A stretch of 64,000 nt of DNA, taken from contig OY294044.1 of NCBI GenBank assembly GCA_958510825.1, positions 83,684,895-83,748,894 on the forward strand. The letters run 5' to 3'. A program made the position numbers and the translations under genes. The notes under the pieces are model-generated. The model saw only the letters and a list, made by a program, of their open reading frames with translations. It ran no database searches and was not told the origin of the DNA. The DNA comes from Brachypterus glaber. Its lineage: Eukaryota; Arthropoda; Insecta; Coleoptera; Kateretidae. The stretch's first letter is position 1; every line of letters begins with the position of its first letter. Positions 43,838-55,933 of the stretch are shown here, piece by piece.

Positions 43838-44400
43838 CCAAACATGAATCTTTACAGGGCTTTTACGGTTCGCTGGACCAATCGGTTGGTGGAGGATGTC
43901 CAGGCCCGGGGAGTGATAACGTAACCCCAAAAGGAAGCTTCATCGGTAAAAATAACCTTGCTCCAGTCTTGGATCGAGGTTACCCTTGGCCCCCTTGGCC
44001 AACGCGAACCGTTTTTCTCTCTGTGTTTTACTCAGCAAAGGTTTCTTTATTGTACTTGGCCACTTTAAGTCGTGAAGCTAGAGATAAGTACGAATTGTTT
44101 CATGTTATATATCCGAACCTTTCTGCCTAACTTTTTTTGCACCTTGGCACAGGGTTAATTGAGTATTCTGCGAAAACATGTTCAAAATCATTTTTTCGTG
44201 CTTAGCCGATACCTTTCTTGTGGAGCCACCATCTGGTAAGTCATCAACATTTTTCGTTTTCGAGTATCGTTTCACCCACTTGTTGACGAATGACTTTCCC
44301 ATATAATTTGCAGCCGATGTAGGCGTCATTTTCGGTCCTTTCGGGTGCAAATAGAGGAAGAGGAAGCCTCGAACCGTGAAGCGTACGCAGCACTCATGTT
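43838..44400 (-). pseudogene. Tc1-type transposase pseudogene
   Basis: The N-terminal paired-like HTH region is readable at 44105-44350: FVNKWVKRYSKTKNV, then DLPDGGSTRK. This is the typical Tc1 layout in which WVKRY ends the first HTH, followed by a G-R/STRK-like linker. After a stop at 44105 the reading shifts frame and shows KPLLSKTQREKRFALAK, then in another frame WSKVIFTDEASFWGYV, which carries the first catalytic aspartate of the DDE triad. The second and third catalytic parts are missing. At least two frameshifts and a stop make it non-functional. A terminus GACACCCCGTATAA lies at about 44641-44655. Confidence 0.8.
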
Positions 44401-44655
44401 TTAAAACGTGTCACTAAAAATAAGGTTCAGAAAAAGTCTCTATGTACAAAGCATTGTCGGTCAGGAAGTAAAGTATGTCCCCGAAAAAAACAAGTAGGCC
44501 TCTCTCTTTCCGACTACACGTTGTAGGCGACACGCTCTTACTTGACCGACTGTAACTTAATTGTTGTCCGAAGTTGAAAGAGTGACTCTTTCAGGATAGT
44601 CACATTAAATATTTAAAAATTCAAAAACTATTTTTTTTTTGACACCCCGTATAAT

Positions 44656-46018
44656 ATTTAACTAAAATAACTATGGAACTTTAAAAAAGGCTTATTAAAG
44701 AAAAATATTTTTGGCCTATCGGTATAGGTTCTACGTACCAGTTTTTTTGACCTATATTAGCATAAAAGGTAATTTTTTGACATTTTCAGCCCCTACAAAA
44801 AACCCTATATTTTGTATAGGAATAGAAAAAATTATGAATAATCCTTTATTATACTAAATTACTTTCCCATTCTAAAAATTTCCATTATTAAGGTTTTGGT
44901 GTAATTAAAAAATAAAAACTTAAAAGCCACAGAGGCCCGGCTCACTTTTTTTAAATCTCAATTTTTGCAGGTGAGTTGCTTTAAACATACTAAAAATTTT
45001 TTTACTAGTCATCCTGGATTTTGTCAAAAAAAATTTTTCGGCCCGGCCTACTGTGCACACATGTGTTAAATTTGGTGTATTTAGCCAGTAATATTCACAA
45101 AGTTTGCAATTCAAAAACGGACTTAAAAGGGTTGGAGTGATTTTAGAAGTAATGATATGTTAACATTTATTTATGAAACACTAAAGTGTATTTTTGGAAA
45201 CAAGCACATAGGTATATATATTTTAGTAACATAATAAAAGTATATTACACACCTCCACTGAACAAAACTTGAGTTTAAAAAGATTGTCAGAAATAATTTT
45301 TGGTTGATCTCAAGAGTTAAAGGTGGACACTTTACAAAAAAGTATTCAGTAAAATCCCATCTAGTCCGGTTCTTAGGATAAGTCCCATAATAACAAAAAT
45401 TTTCATAAATCAAATTATATATTTTTTGTAGTACTTTTTGTACATATTCCAAATCTGTTAACAAAAAATTATTATTTTCATTATATTTCGAAAAAAAAAA
45501 CATTAAAACCAATTTTTTTTAAATTAAATTAAAGTACTTTTTAAGTATTTTTTAAGTATTTTTATTAAAAGATGTAAAACCATCTAAAAAACTTTAAAAC
45601 AAAGCTGTCTTTGCTTTTCAAGACTATTAAATAACAGGCCACAGGCTCACGTAACCATAAACCAAACGTTATAGTCCTGCGCAAAGATTTAAACTGCATT
45701 TGTTAGCAAAAGTTTTAATTTATGTTTAATTTTTTTAAATTTAAACTTTTTTTACCTTTATCGTAAAAGCAATACCTACCAAAACCCTTTAACATATTTT
45801 TATAACTTAGTATTTAATAGAAGTTTTACGTATAAAATAAATCACCTTCTAAAATTTTCTAATAAAGTTTAAATGTAATAAACTAAAAATTTAATGTGGT
45901 ATAATCTTTACTTTCATCGTTCATCACGGTCGCTTTTCTTAATGAGTCAATAACTCACTAGTTTCAGTGTCACTCGATCTAGCACCGTGAAATGAGTCAA
46001 AAACAACAGAACTGTAAA
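44656..46018. other. AT-rich noncoding stretch
   Basis: No recognisable gene. Minus-strand open frames at 44920-45114 and 45171-45512 have biased composition and no known motif. Confidence 0.5.
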
Positions 46019-46019
46019 A

Positions 46020-46320
46020 TTTTCCTACGACCAAGTATGCATAATTCCTTATATTTCACGTGTTCACTATATGTACTCATGTGATATTTTCATATCATAC
46101 GAGTATATAGACAGCATGATATAGTATTTTCCGTACAAGTATATAGATAACATAGCAATTTCCATGGTAGTAGTGCACTACACTATATATATATACACTA
46201 TAGTGTACTGTGTATTTTAGAGAAAAGTGAAACTGACATTTCGAAAGTTTTAAAATGTCGGTGTTTTATTTACCCAATTTTTATAATTTTTTTAATGAAA
46301 AAGGCATGGTCGTAGGAAAA
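46020..46320. mobile_element. 300-bp MITE with TTTTCCTACGACCA ends
   Basis: TTTTCCTACGACCA at the left is mirrored by TGGTCGTAGGAAAA at the right. The interior contains GTGCACTACACTATATATAT and TATACACTATAGTGTAC palindromes. No coding capacity. Confidence 0.75.
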
Positions 46321-46589
46321 ATAGGGTACACAACTCGTTGTTTACCTTTTTTAATGTACTCGAGTGCTTTTTTTACTCGGCAGTTGCCTCATAAACAAAT
46401 ATGCACTGTGGTACACTAAAAACTAGGTTCGCGAACTCGTTGCGTAATATACTATTACAGCCAGTTAAAAAAAAATTAAAAGATAGAAAAATTATATAGG
46501 GTGATTCAGAAATAAGTTACATAAGATTTAAATGGATGATTCTAGGTTAGACAGTAGCGTACTTTATATAGAGGGTGTCTCAGAACTGA

Positions 46590-46940
46590 CGCACTTCCAT
46601 TTACGGAGTGATTCTAAATAAAAAAATATGAAGAAAAGTTCCTGCAAACATATGTAAAAACGACTCGCAAGGGAGCTACGCCCCTTTAAAAGGGGCGTTC
46701 TATTCTATTTTATTCTATTCTATTTTTATTTAATAACTTAGGAACCCTTTGTGTTAAAGCAATTATGTTTTGCAGGTGATCTTTCCTTATTAAGGCCTAT
46801 TATCCAATGGTATTTGAATGTAGTTACTTTAACCAGGGACGTCTTTTTGCCCCAAACTTTTTGCTGCTTTACTTTTTAATGCGTTTACTGCTAGTATTCC
46901 TAAGGTAGAAATACATAAAAAAGGTTCTCTTGTTGTAATG
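46590..46940 (-). mobile_element. GATTCTACATCA-family copy, inverted, with TTCTA microsatellite
   Basis: TCGCAAGGGAGCTACGCCCC near 46668, CCAGGGACGTCTTTTTGCCC near 46834 and AGGTTCTCTTGTTGTAATGC near 46920 match the other copies. At 46698-46737 the expected GGGCGTAG context is followed by eight or so TTCTA units, the same pentamer as the 2.8-kb array. Confidence 0.65.
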
Positions 46941-47439
46941 CTTTAATTCGCTGTCACTGATCAAATTTTTATTTTAATATTAGTTTTATATTTTTTTACA
47001 GTTAAGTAAAAACAAGGTAAATTATGTATATCTCGTTTCTATACGATAAAGATTAAAACGAAAAACAAGCAAAAAAAATATAGAATTATCGGCTGAATTC
47101 AAAAATATAAAAAATTAAAGGGTGTTCCTTTAAAAAAATATATATTTATGCCATTTCAGGTGAAACCGGAAGTGAAACAAAAAAATTAAATTGGCCATTA
47201 TATAGCCAATGTAGAATTATTTAAATCACCCAAGTTTCGTTTTTATCGAATGAAGATTAACTTTTCCCCAGTTCCCCAGTTCAGTTTTAGGATTAATCGT
47301 TTTCGAGAAAACTACAATTAAAGAAAAATTATAGGTTTTGAGAACCAAAAATTAAACACAAAAATATTTAAAACCAAGATTTTAGTATACCATTGATTAA
47401 TACTCACATCACATTTAAAGCTTTGTTGCTTTAACCCAA

Positions 47440-48765
47440 GGGGTTCCTGAGTTATTAGCTTAAAATGAATCTGATAATGAAAAATTTTTAATTTCACCCC
47501 CGTAAGGGGGAAATTATTTTTAAATGTTTAAAATATTTTCGTGAAAATTTGTTTATAGGGTTTTTTTGGGGTAGCTTAAACGGAATCTGATAACGAAAAA
47601 TTTTTAACTGCACCGCCGCGGGGGTAAGGTGTTAATTATTTTTAAATGTTTAAAATATTTTCGTGAAAATTGGTATATAGGGGTTTTTGGGGTAGCTTAA
47701 ACTGAATCTGATAACGAAAAATATTTAACTTCACACCCGCGGGGGTAAGGGGTTAATTATTTTTAAATGTTTAAAATATTTTTATGAAAAAATGTATATA
47801 GCGGTTTTTTGAGTAGCTTAAACTGAATCTGATAACGAAAAATGTTCAACTCCACCCACGCGGGGTAAGGAGTAATTATTTTTAAATCTTTAAAATATTT
47901 TCGTGAAAATTGGTATGTAGGGGTTTTTGGGGTAGCTAAAACTGAATCTGACAAGGGGATAATTATTTTTAAATGTTTACAATTTTTTCGTGAAAATTTA
48001 TATGTATAGGGGTTTTTGAGACTGAATCTGATAACGAAAAAATTTTAAATCCACCCCTGCAGGTGCTATTTATGACGTTTTGTGTCGATATAAATCAAAT
48101 TCTCGCTCGGGATTGCTTTTGGTGAATACTGGGGGCGGAAGGGGGGCGAATGGGGAAAAATATTTTTTTTTACAAAACTTTGAAAATTATATAGGGGTTT
48201 TTAGGGCTACTGAAAATAAAATGTTTCTAACTCCACCCCCGCGGGATTGAGGGGGTAAATATTTTTAAATGTTTTTAATATTCTCATCAACATTGGTATA
48301 TATGGATTTTTGGGGTCGCGAATATGAATCTCATAATAACTTTTTTCTAATTTTACGGGTCGGGTATAGTTTTCGTGAAAACTGGTATATTGGGGTTTTT
48401 CAGATTGCTGAAAGTGAATCTGATAATAAAAAAAATGTTACTCCACCCCCTGAAGGGCAGGGGGTAGTTTTCTTTAAAATTTATATATTGGTGTTTTTGA
48501 GGTCGCTAAAACTGAATCTTATAATAAATTTTTTCTAATTTCACCCCCTGAGGGGTAGGCGGCAGTTTTTTTGCAATTTTTTATATTGGGGTTTTTAAGG
48601 TTGGGGAAAGAGAATCTGATAATAAAAAAATCTAACTCCACCCTTTAAGAGGCGGGGAGTAGTTTTCGTGAAAACTGGTAGGTATATTTTAAAACTAAAA
48701 AAAAATAAGTTTGCTAAAAGTGAATCTGATAATAAAAAATCCATTTTTCGCGCGGAGGTGAAAAA
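47440..48765 (+). repeat. Degenerate tandem array of ~120-bp units
   Basis: About twelve units, each with GGGTAGCTTAAACTGAATCT, GATAACGAAAAAT, a CTCCACCC/GCGGGGGTAAGG block, and ATTATTTTTAAATGTTTAAA...TCGTGAAAAT. GAATCTGATAA-like marks fall near 47466, 47582, 47702, 47822, 47942, 48020, 48324, 48414, 48510, 48611 and 48720. The first units are about 120 bp and similar; later ones shorten to about 100 bp and diverge. No gene inside. Confidence 0.9.
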
Positions 48766-49351
48766 TGGGAAAGCTCTTTTACTGGGCAGTGTATTTTTAT
48801 TTATTTGAGTTTATTAATGTTAACATTACAATACGACTTTTTGAGAGTATCTTATTTAGGTAATTATTTATATTCAAAGTAAATTTTCAAATATTGTCAT
48901 TTACCTTGAATACAAATAATTACCTTATAAAATATATTTTAAGGTTACTATAGTAACTTTAAACTCTTGAGTTAATTGAGTATTAGGATGATGGAATAAA
49001 AAAAATTGTGTACTGTGTGCTGAAAGTTGAATCGCCCTGTATGTAGCTTTATATATTTTTTCTGTCTATAAACTAGGACGGAATCGCATCTAGTTAGAGT
49101 GGCACTATAACTCACTGGTAAGGCGTAGGTAATTTAAAAATGAAAAAGATGAAAATTCCATCGATTATACTCCATTTTATCAAAAATACTATATTGGATA
49201 TGATGGAATTCCATTATATTGATTTATATTAGGCATGAGGGTCTTTGGTGACTTGCCTGAATGTAAAAAAACCAGAACTATGCGCTAATATCGAGTGTAT
49301 TTATATCTTTTACGGACATAACATTGTTGAAAACCTAAAAAATAACACAAG

Positions 49352-50000
49352 TATACAGGGTGTATTTGAAATAGGCGATTCTACATCATAACATAAGACA
49401 AAGAGTTCCTATAATTATAGTAACTTTATAATTTATAGGAAGTTTTTGTCATATGTTATGATGTAGAATCGCCTACGATGTATTTTAGACATGTTTATAG
49501 CATAAAATTTTGAAACCAGAATTTTCAATGGTGCGCGGCAAATGTACGTCAAAAACTAAGAAAAAAACTTTATATACAGGTACTTCCGAAAATTCAAGGA
49601 GCTATAATCTCCTAAAAATGCACCATTTTTAAAGAGCCATAGTAGCTTTAAAAGCGATTTTTCGATTTACACGTATAGAAACTTTTTTTCTTAGTTTGTG
49701 ATATAGAATAACTATGCATCATTAAAATATTGCGTCTTTAATATTTTAGTATTTAATTTTTCGTCCTCGAACTGTAAAATTTCACCTTCAAATTATTTTT
49801 TGTCGGAAACAGCTAATCCTACAGTATTACAACAAGAGTACCTTTTTATGTATTTTGACCTGTAGAATTATATTCCAAAAATAAATTTACAAAAAAGTAA
49901 CATAGAAAAAGTTTGGGACAAAACACTGAAAAGGCCCCCCCGTTTCGCACACCCCTGGTTAAAATAAGTACATAAAAATAACACACGAAGATAAGCTTTT
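49352..50000. mobile_element. GATTCTACATCA-family copy with CAGGGTGTATTTGAAATAGG terminus
   Basis: The left terminus TATACAGGGTGTATTTGAAA is Tc1/mariner-like. It opens with a hairpin in which GGCGATTCTACATCATAACA is mirrored by GTTATGATGTAGAATCGCC. The right part (GGAAACAGCTAATCCTACAG, AAAAAGTTTGGGACAAAA) matches 53756-54536. The right terminus is missing. An 844-bp noncoding gap follows. Confidence 0.65.
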
Positions 50001-50611
50001 TAAGATTAGTTAACCATACAGAAAAGTTCAATTAATTTTTACACACAGAGGGTTGATGATGGATCAAAGAGGTAAAATTTGGATTCAGTGCCTTATGTGT
50101 ATTTTTTAATGGGCACATACTGAATGTTCCGGTTGCGAGTAAGATACTTATACATGTGGCTTTTGTCGTTAAATAATAAAAAAATATATTTTAAAAAAAT
50201 AATGTTTTATGTTGTTTACATAAACGTGTAAAGTTTTGCCTTTAATAAATGTTCATTTGGATTTAATACTTTAATTTGTATAACAAACAGTAACATTTTT
50301 GGTTTTGCATATTTAAAGCACATATGGTTCTATATTATCAGCATGGGTCCATATTACCAGCATTTTATCTTTTTTTAAAAAAGTGTTTCCAACTTCCTTA
50401 ATATCCCAAAAAAATCAAAATAGTTTGAAATCATAATTACCAGATAAATTTTAAAACAACTAGTGCAAAAAAATGGTTAATAATCATAAACCTTATTGAG
50501 ATATAGATAAAAAACAAACAGGGGTTCCTTATTACTAACTTCTCCTCTAATCTATTTAGTTTAACTTTTGAATGGATTAAGTTATGAACCTAAACTTTAA
50601 AACACATAAAT

Positions 50612-50690
50612 AAGTCGTTGTATTCCAAAATTCGCCTTATCCTACGGACGTTAAGTGGATGAGGCGAGTTTTGGAATGCAACGACTCAAA
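50612..50690. repeat. Hairpin, GTCGTTGTATTCCAAAA type
   Basis: AGTCGTTGTATTCCAAAATTCGCC is mirrored by GGCGAGTTTTGGAATGCAACGACT around a TTATCCTACGGACGTTAAGTGGATGA centre. It is preceded by ATAAATA, recalling the other hairpin-headed elements, but its flanks are unique here. Confidence 0.8.
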
Positions 50691-50713
50691 TATCATAACC
50701 CAGATAATTGGGG

Positions 50714-51090
50714 GGGAACATTGTTTTAAATGTAAAGGGGGTCGTGTTATATCTTATTTTAAAGCATATTAAATTCTCTTTTCGACCATATAATTTTTAA
50801 TTTTATTTTTTTTTAAGTTCGTGAATTTTTATTTTTTTTTTTTTCGTTAAAAAGTAAACGATTTTTTAAATTTTTTTGAAATTTTTATTTATTTTATTTT
50901 AAATAAGTTTAAAAGTATAATTTACGTCTATTAAATTAATTAATAAACAACAAGTGTTTAATTTTTTTAAAGAAATTTTAAAATTAACCCTTTTTTAACC
51001 CCCTTAAAATCATGGTAAATATTAAAAAAAAGGTCAAATAGAGACTTTTATTAGCTTTAAAATGATGTGTCATACGACCTCTCTTTCCAT
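50714..51090. mobile_element. Fragment of the GTCGTGTGATA MITE family
   Basis: AAAGGGGGTCGTGTTATATC, TTTTAAAGCATATTAAATTC and TCGACCATATAATTTTTA are mirrored by AAATAGAGACTTTTATTAGC and AAAATGATGTGTCATACGAC, so both arms are present without clear terminal repeats. Confidence 0.6.
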
Positions 51091-51264
51091 TAAAAAAAAT
51101 CCCCCCCTTGTGCCCATGCTTCCACTCAAACTTGTAATAAAGCAATAGCTTATTTATCGACAGTATATTTACGAAGTAAAAAGTTACTTTTCCTAAGTGC
51201 GTAATTGCTTTACAACTCAAACAGCCTACTATATGTTTTCTTCGACTAATTTTTTATTACACAA

Positions 51265-51400
51265 AACTTAAATAAAATGACGTTCAACGACTATGACGTT
51301 AGCTGTTTAAAAACTAGTGTTTTTTGAATATAAAAATATAAAAAACAGCAAAAGAAATTAGACATTGAGAAAACCTGACAAAAAAATAACTTTTAACTAA
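51265..51400 (+). repeat. Dispersed repeat, partner at 40900-41045
   Basis: AAATGACGTTCAACGACTATG, AATATAAAAATATAAAAAACA and TTGAGAAAACCTGACAAAAA recur in order. 51401-52357 holds AT-rich DNA with no gene. Confidence 0.6.
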
Positions 51401-52357
51401 GTTAAAAATTGGAAAAATAAAGAATTTTAAGTACCAACATAAATTTCTAGTCAACAAAATCCCCTAACCATTACTTTGGGAATATTAGGCACGTAAATAA
51501 CCGCATGTAATCAAAACAAGTGCATTTGCAAAGATGGTCACGAAAAAAAAAATACTTTTTTTACAATTTATGTCCTACTATGGTTTATCTGGCAAATATC
51601 AAAATTGATCAGATGGTATTAAATGAAATTGGACGGTTTATGTTCAAGGCATTTTTGCGAAGGAAAAGCGTGCGGTATAAATGATAAAATTATTAAACAT
51701 TCAATGAAATGGAATCCTTTTTAATTAAGATATTATATACCACTTGACTGAATAAAGGGACTCTATAATTACAAAAATAGATTTTTAAATGGCATTTTAT
51801 AATTAAAATGTATTGATGTGATGGAAAATGCTTAAATATAAATCGTTTTGGTTTGTTTTAATGGCTTTTGATTAAAAAAATATAAGGTAAGTCCTCCAAA
51901 TAAGGCCCAGGTCCCCTAACCCGCGCAATAAATTTAAAATTATTAAAATTTTAAAAATTACATTAAATGGGGTACATTGCGATTTTACTATTATTTTCAT
52001 AAAAAATTGTTTCAATGTAAGAATCTACTATTAAAATCTAGTTTTAGTTTTAAATAAAATACATCATTTTAAAGCTTGTTTAATGTAGTTTATAAATAAA
52101 ATAAATAATATTTTGATAACTATAAAAACCATTTTCGTTTGTTTTGTCAAAAGAAGGATGTTTTTTGTCGGGTTCCTAACAAATCCCGCTGGATTTGCAC
52201 TTTTCTATGTAAGTTTATGTTTTAAAACTTTATTTTCTGAAAATAATTTTATATAAAGCCTTGTATGGTACTTGGTATGGGTCTTATTTAGAACCCGGAT
52301 TCCCGGACGTCAACTATTTTTCAAATTTTGTTTATTGTATTTTTTATACAAACTTAT

Positions 52358-52860
52358 TAAATCAACAATGAATCATTTTGAAACTATGAAGATGGTATGA
52401 ATATTTTTTATAACTCGTTTTACTTGCAAATTTGATAAACATTGTCAAAGCTTTTAAGAGTTAAAACCCTTAATAGTAATTATATACCAAGGTAGAGAAG
52501 ACATTTTTTAAGCTGATCGTAAAATGTTTAACCGCAAAAAATCAAATAGCCTTGGAAATCGCCATTTTTAAAAACAATTGAATAATATAATTTACACTTT
52601 TATGTTTTTAAAATAGGTAAGTAACTTATTAAATCAACAATAAATTATTTTGAAACTATGAAGATGGTCTGCACATTTTTTATAACTCGTTTTACTTGCA
52701 AGTTTGATAAACATCGTCATAGCTTTTAAGCTAAGTGTTAAAACCCTTAATAGTAATTATATACCAAGGTAGAGAAGACATTTTTTAAAGCCTTGGAAAT
52801 CGCCATTTTTAAAAACAATTGAATAATTTAATTTACACATTTATGTTTTTTAAATGGGTA
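52358..52860 (+). repeat. ~270-bp tandem duplication carrying half hairpin modules
   Basis: ATTTTGAAACTATGAAGATG, AACTCGTTTTACTTGCAA, AACCCTTAATAGTAATTATA, CCAAGGTAGAGAAGACATTT and CCTTGGAAATCGCCATTTTT occur twice in the same order. The first unit has about 40 extra bases (GCTGATCGTAAAATG...) after the half hairpin. Each carries only one arm of the GGTAGAGAAGAC hairpin. Confidence 0.85.
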
Positions 52861-53187
52861 AGTATTTATTTAATAGATAATATGTTATATTCTATAATGA
52901 TAAATTAATTTATAAGGTTTGCCATGTTTATTTTTTATCCAATGGCAAATTATTGTCGAATTTAGTCCAATACAAATTATAAGCAATGGCATGTCTTTGC
53001 CATCCAAGGGAAAAAAAGTTACAGTTATCATTAAATGATAAGTGTACAAATTTTGTTTATAAAATTACCTCCCACTAGGAGAAAAAAACTTATTATTACT
53101 CTTGGTGCAGAGATTTAATTTCACCAATTAAAAACATGATAAATAATGGTTTGTTCTAAAGCTAGTAGTGAAAAATAGTAATTATAT

Positions 53188-53290
53188 ACCAAGGTGGAGA
53201 AGAAATTTTTTAAAGCCGAGCTTATTAAGTCCTGAGCTGCGTAGTAGCGAGGGATTTAAGAGTGCGAGGCTATAATAGTCTTCTCTACCG
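53188..53290. repeat. Hairpin module, GGTAGAGAAGAC type
   Basis: CCAAGGTGGAGAAGA is mirrored by TCTTCTCTACCG around GCCGAGCTTATTAAGTCCTG and GTAGCGAGGGATTTAAGAG. It is nearly identical in layout to 6786-6886. Confidence 0.85.
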
Positions 53291-53755
53291 TAGTTTATAT
53301 ATAAGTGTTTTTACTACTAACTTTAAAACCTACCATTATTTATCATGTTTTTAGACGGTGAAATCAATTTTCTTCACCTATAGCAATAATAATTTTTTCT
53401 CTCGTAGTAGGACTTTTCAATAATTGATTTCTGTTACTTTAGATTTTTCAGTTCTTTGTGCAATTTTTACCAATTAGACCCAAGAAAATAGCTTTAAATA
53501 ACTTTCTATTTATTAAATTTAATAATTATAATTTTTACGAATTAATACAATCTAAAATTAGCTAAATATTATGAAAAAAAAAATAAAAAAACTAAATTTT
53601 TAAACGTCAGTTCAAAGTTTTTATATAAGCAAATGTCATTGATCAAGGCTACTTGATTTTTATGAAAATTTCTAGAAATATAATTTCGGTTAATAATTTA
53701 TTTTATTATTTGAATAAAAATAGTTAAATAGTGTAGTAGTGAAAAAACTAATATA

Positions 53756-54536
53756 CACGGTGTATTTGAAATAGGGTCGGAAATTTTAACTGATGATTCT
53801 ACATCATAAAATATGGCAAAAAAATCCTATAAACATATGTCTAAAAATGCGTCATAAGGGAGCTACGCCCATTTGAAAGTGGCTAAACCTCATATACAGG
53901 TACTTCCAAATATCAATCCTAATGGAGCTATGGTCTCCTAAATATGCACCATTTTTAAAACGCTATGGTAGCTTTAAAATCGTTTTTTTTCGATCTACAT
54001 GTATGGAAACTTTTTTTCTTAGTTTCTAATGTAGAATAACATTGCATCATTAAAATTTAGGTTTTCAACATTTTAGTATTTAATTTTTCGTTCTCGAACC
54101 GTGGAATTTCACCTTCAAATGAATTTTTCTCGAAAACGGTTAATCCTACAGTATTACAACAGGAGTACCTTTTTTATGTATTTTGACCTGAGGAATCATA
54201 TTTCAAAAATAAAATTGCAAAAAAGTTACACAGAAAAAAGTTTGGGACAAAAAACTGATAAGCCCTCCCCGTTTCGCACACCCCTGGTTGAAATATGTAC
54301 ATGAAAATAACACATAAAAACGGGCCTTAGTAGGATTAGTTGACGTGCAAAACCTCGTTGATATATCTCAAAGGGTTCCTGAGTTATTAAATAAAAACCG
54401 ATTTTTTAGCCACTTTCAAAGGGGCTTAGCTCCCTTATGACGCATTTTTAGACATATGTTTATAGGAACTTTTTGTCATATTTTATGATGTAGAATCATC
54501 AGTTAAAATTTCCGACCCTATTTCAAATACACCGTG
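53756..54536. mobile_element. Complete 781-bp GATTCTACATCA-family MITE with TA duplication
   Basis: The ends CACGGTGTATTTGAAATAGG and CCTATTTCAAATACACCGTG are perfect inverted copies, and pairing continues for about 150 bases (AATTTTAACTGATGATTCTA, GGGAGCTACGCCC/GGGGCTTAGCTCCC). TA lies at 53754-53755 and 54537-54538. Removing the element and one TA gives ACTAATATATAAACC, as in the uninterrupted copies near 29705 and 6890. This is the best-preserved member of its family here. The 67-residue frame inside is a by-product. Confidence 0.92.
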
Positions 54537-54544
54537 TATAAACC

Positions 54545-54644
54545 ACGGTAGAGAAGACTATTATAGCCTCGCACTCTTAAATCCCTTGCTGCTACGCAGC
54601 TCGGGATTTAATATGCTCGGCTTTAAAAAATGTCTTCTCTACCT
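54545..54644. repeat. Hairpin module, GGTAGAGAAGAC type (opposite orientation)
   Basis: ACGGTAGAGAAGAC is mirrored by GTCTTCTCTACCTT, with an inner palindrome AAATCCCTTGCTGCTACGCAGCTCGGGATTT. Confidence 0.85.
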
Positions 54645-55933
54645 TGATATATAATTACTATTTTTCACTAATAGCACTATTTAACTATTTTTATTTAAAT
54701 AATAAAGTGAATTAATAACAGAAATTATATTTATTGAAATTTTCATAAAAATCAAGTAGCCTTGATCAATGACATTTGCTCAAAAATACTTTGAACTGAC
54801 TTTTAAAATCATAGATTTTTATATTTTTTTTTATAATATTTAGCTAATTATTGATTGTATTAATTGGTAATAATTATAATTAATTATATGTAATGAATAA
54901 AAAGTTATTTAAAGCTATTTTCTTGGGTTTAATTAGTAAGAATTGCACAAAGAACTGAAACATTTAGAGTGACAGAAATTAATTGTTTATAAAATTTACT
55001 TAGGAGATAAAAAATTATTATTGCTATGGGTGAAGTATAGTTATTTTCTTAACTAGTGTATTAAGTGGATAAAATCACTTAATACACAAGTTGAGAATTT
55101 CATTTTATCCAACACCTTTTATTTTTAAATAAATTTTGCGAAAAATTATGTCAAAAATATTAAGTTTTCTTAATACTAAAATAATAGGTAGCCATGGCCT
55201 AAGTATGCCTATTAAAAATAAACAATTGCTAGTTTTACATTTCTTACAAACGTCAAAATGGACGCAGTGATGACAGAATTTTTAATAAAAACAGTATTTT
55301 ATTCAGAAAAGAAGATAAAGAATAATTTGGGGTTTTCTTTAATTTTTATGGTTTAGTTAACGTGCTTCTATATATAGAATAGTTATAATACTTAATTAAT
55401 AGGGTATGTACATATTTTGGGTGAGATCAATTAAAATAGTGCTCAAACCAAGTGTTTCTGTGAAGGTGTTGGATAAAATTGATTTTACAGTCTGAAAACA
55501 TGATACATAATAGTAAAGCTAGTAGTGAAAAAAAAATTTTACAATAGTTTGATTTGTGACACAAAGTACCAGGTTGCTAGTGAGAGAAAAGAGACATCAT
55601 TTTTGGAATCAGGAGGTCAAAGTTTATTAAAAAAAATCTATATTTTTTTATTATTTTGTGGCTAAACTGATCACTTTAACTATAACGCTAGGAAATAAGT
55701 AGTTATTTTCCAGTTAACTATTACCGTTACCAAAAATTGACTAGAATATGTCGGAGATTATATTGTTAGATCCTGAGAAATTAGGTTGTTTAATTTGATG
55801 ACTAGATCCACTTTTGAAACTTCCCTTAATTAATTAAACCTGTAGGGGTTAAAATCCATCAATAAAGATCAAGATAGCTGTAACGTACGATCTTAAGAAT
55901 AAATATTGGATTCAGTATTTTCAAGGTTAGCTT

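Larger units (their letters stand above)
53130..55535. mobile_element. Array of alternating CACTACTAG elements and hairpin modules
   Basis: In order: a partial element end (53130-53175), hairpin (53188-53290), element 53311-53745, hairpin (54545-54644), and inverted element 54659-55535. The last is interrupted at about 55043-55485 by a segment starting TATAGTTATTTTCTTAAC with its own hairpin (GTGTATTAAGTGG...CACTTAATACAC). Neighbouring elements face each other across each hairpin, so each hairpin centres a larger inverted repeat. A Tc1/mariner-type MITE splits the array at 53756-54536. Confidence 0.7.

Noticed and set aside
47440..48765. Regularly spaced repeats suggesting a CRISPR array
   Set aside because: The units are contiguous and degenerate with no unique spacers, and the genome is eukaryotic.
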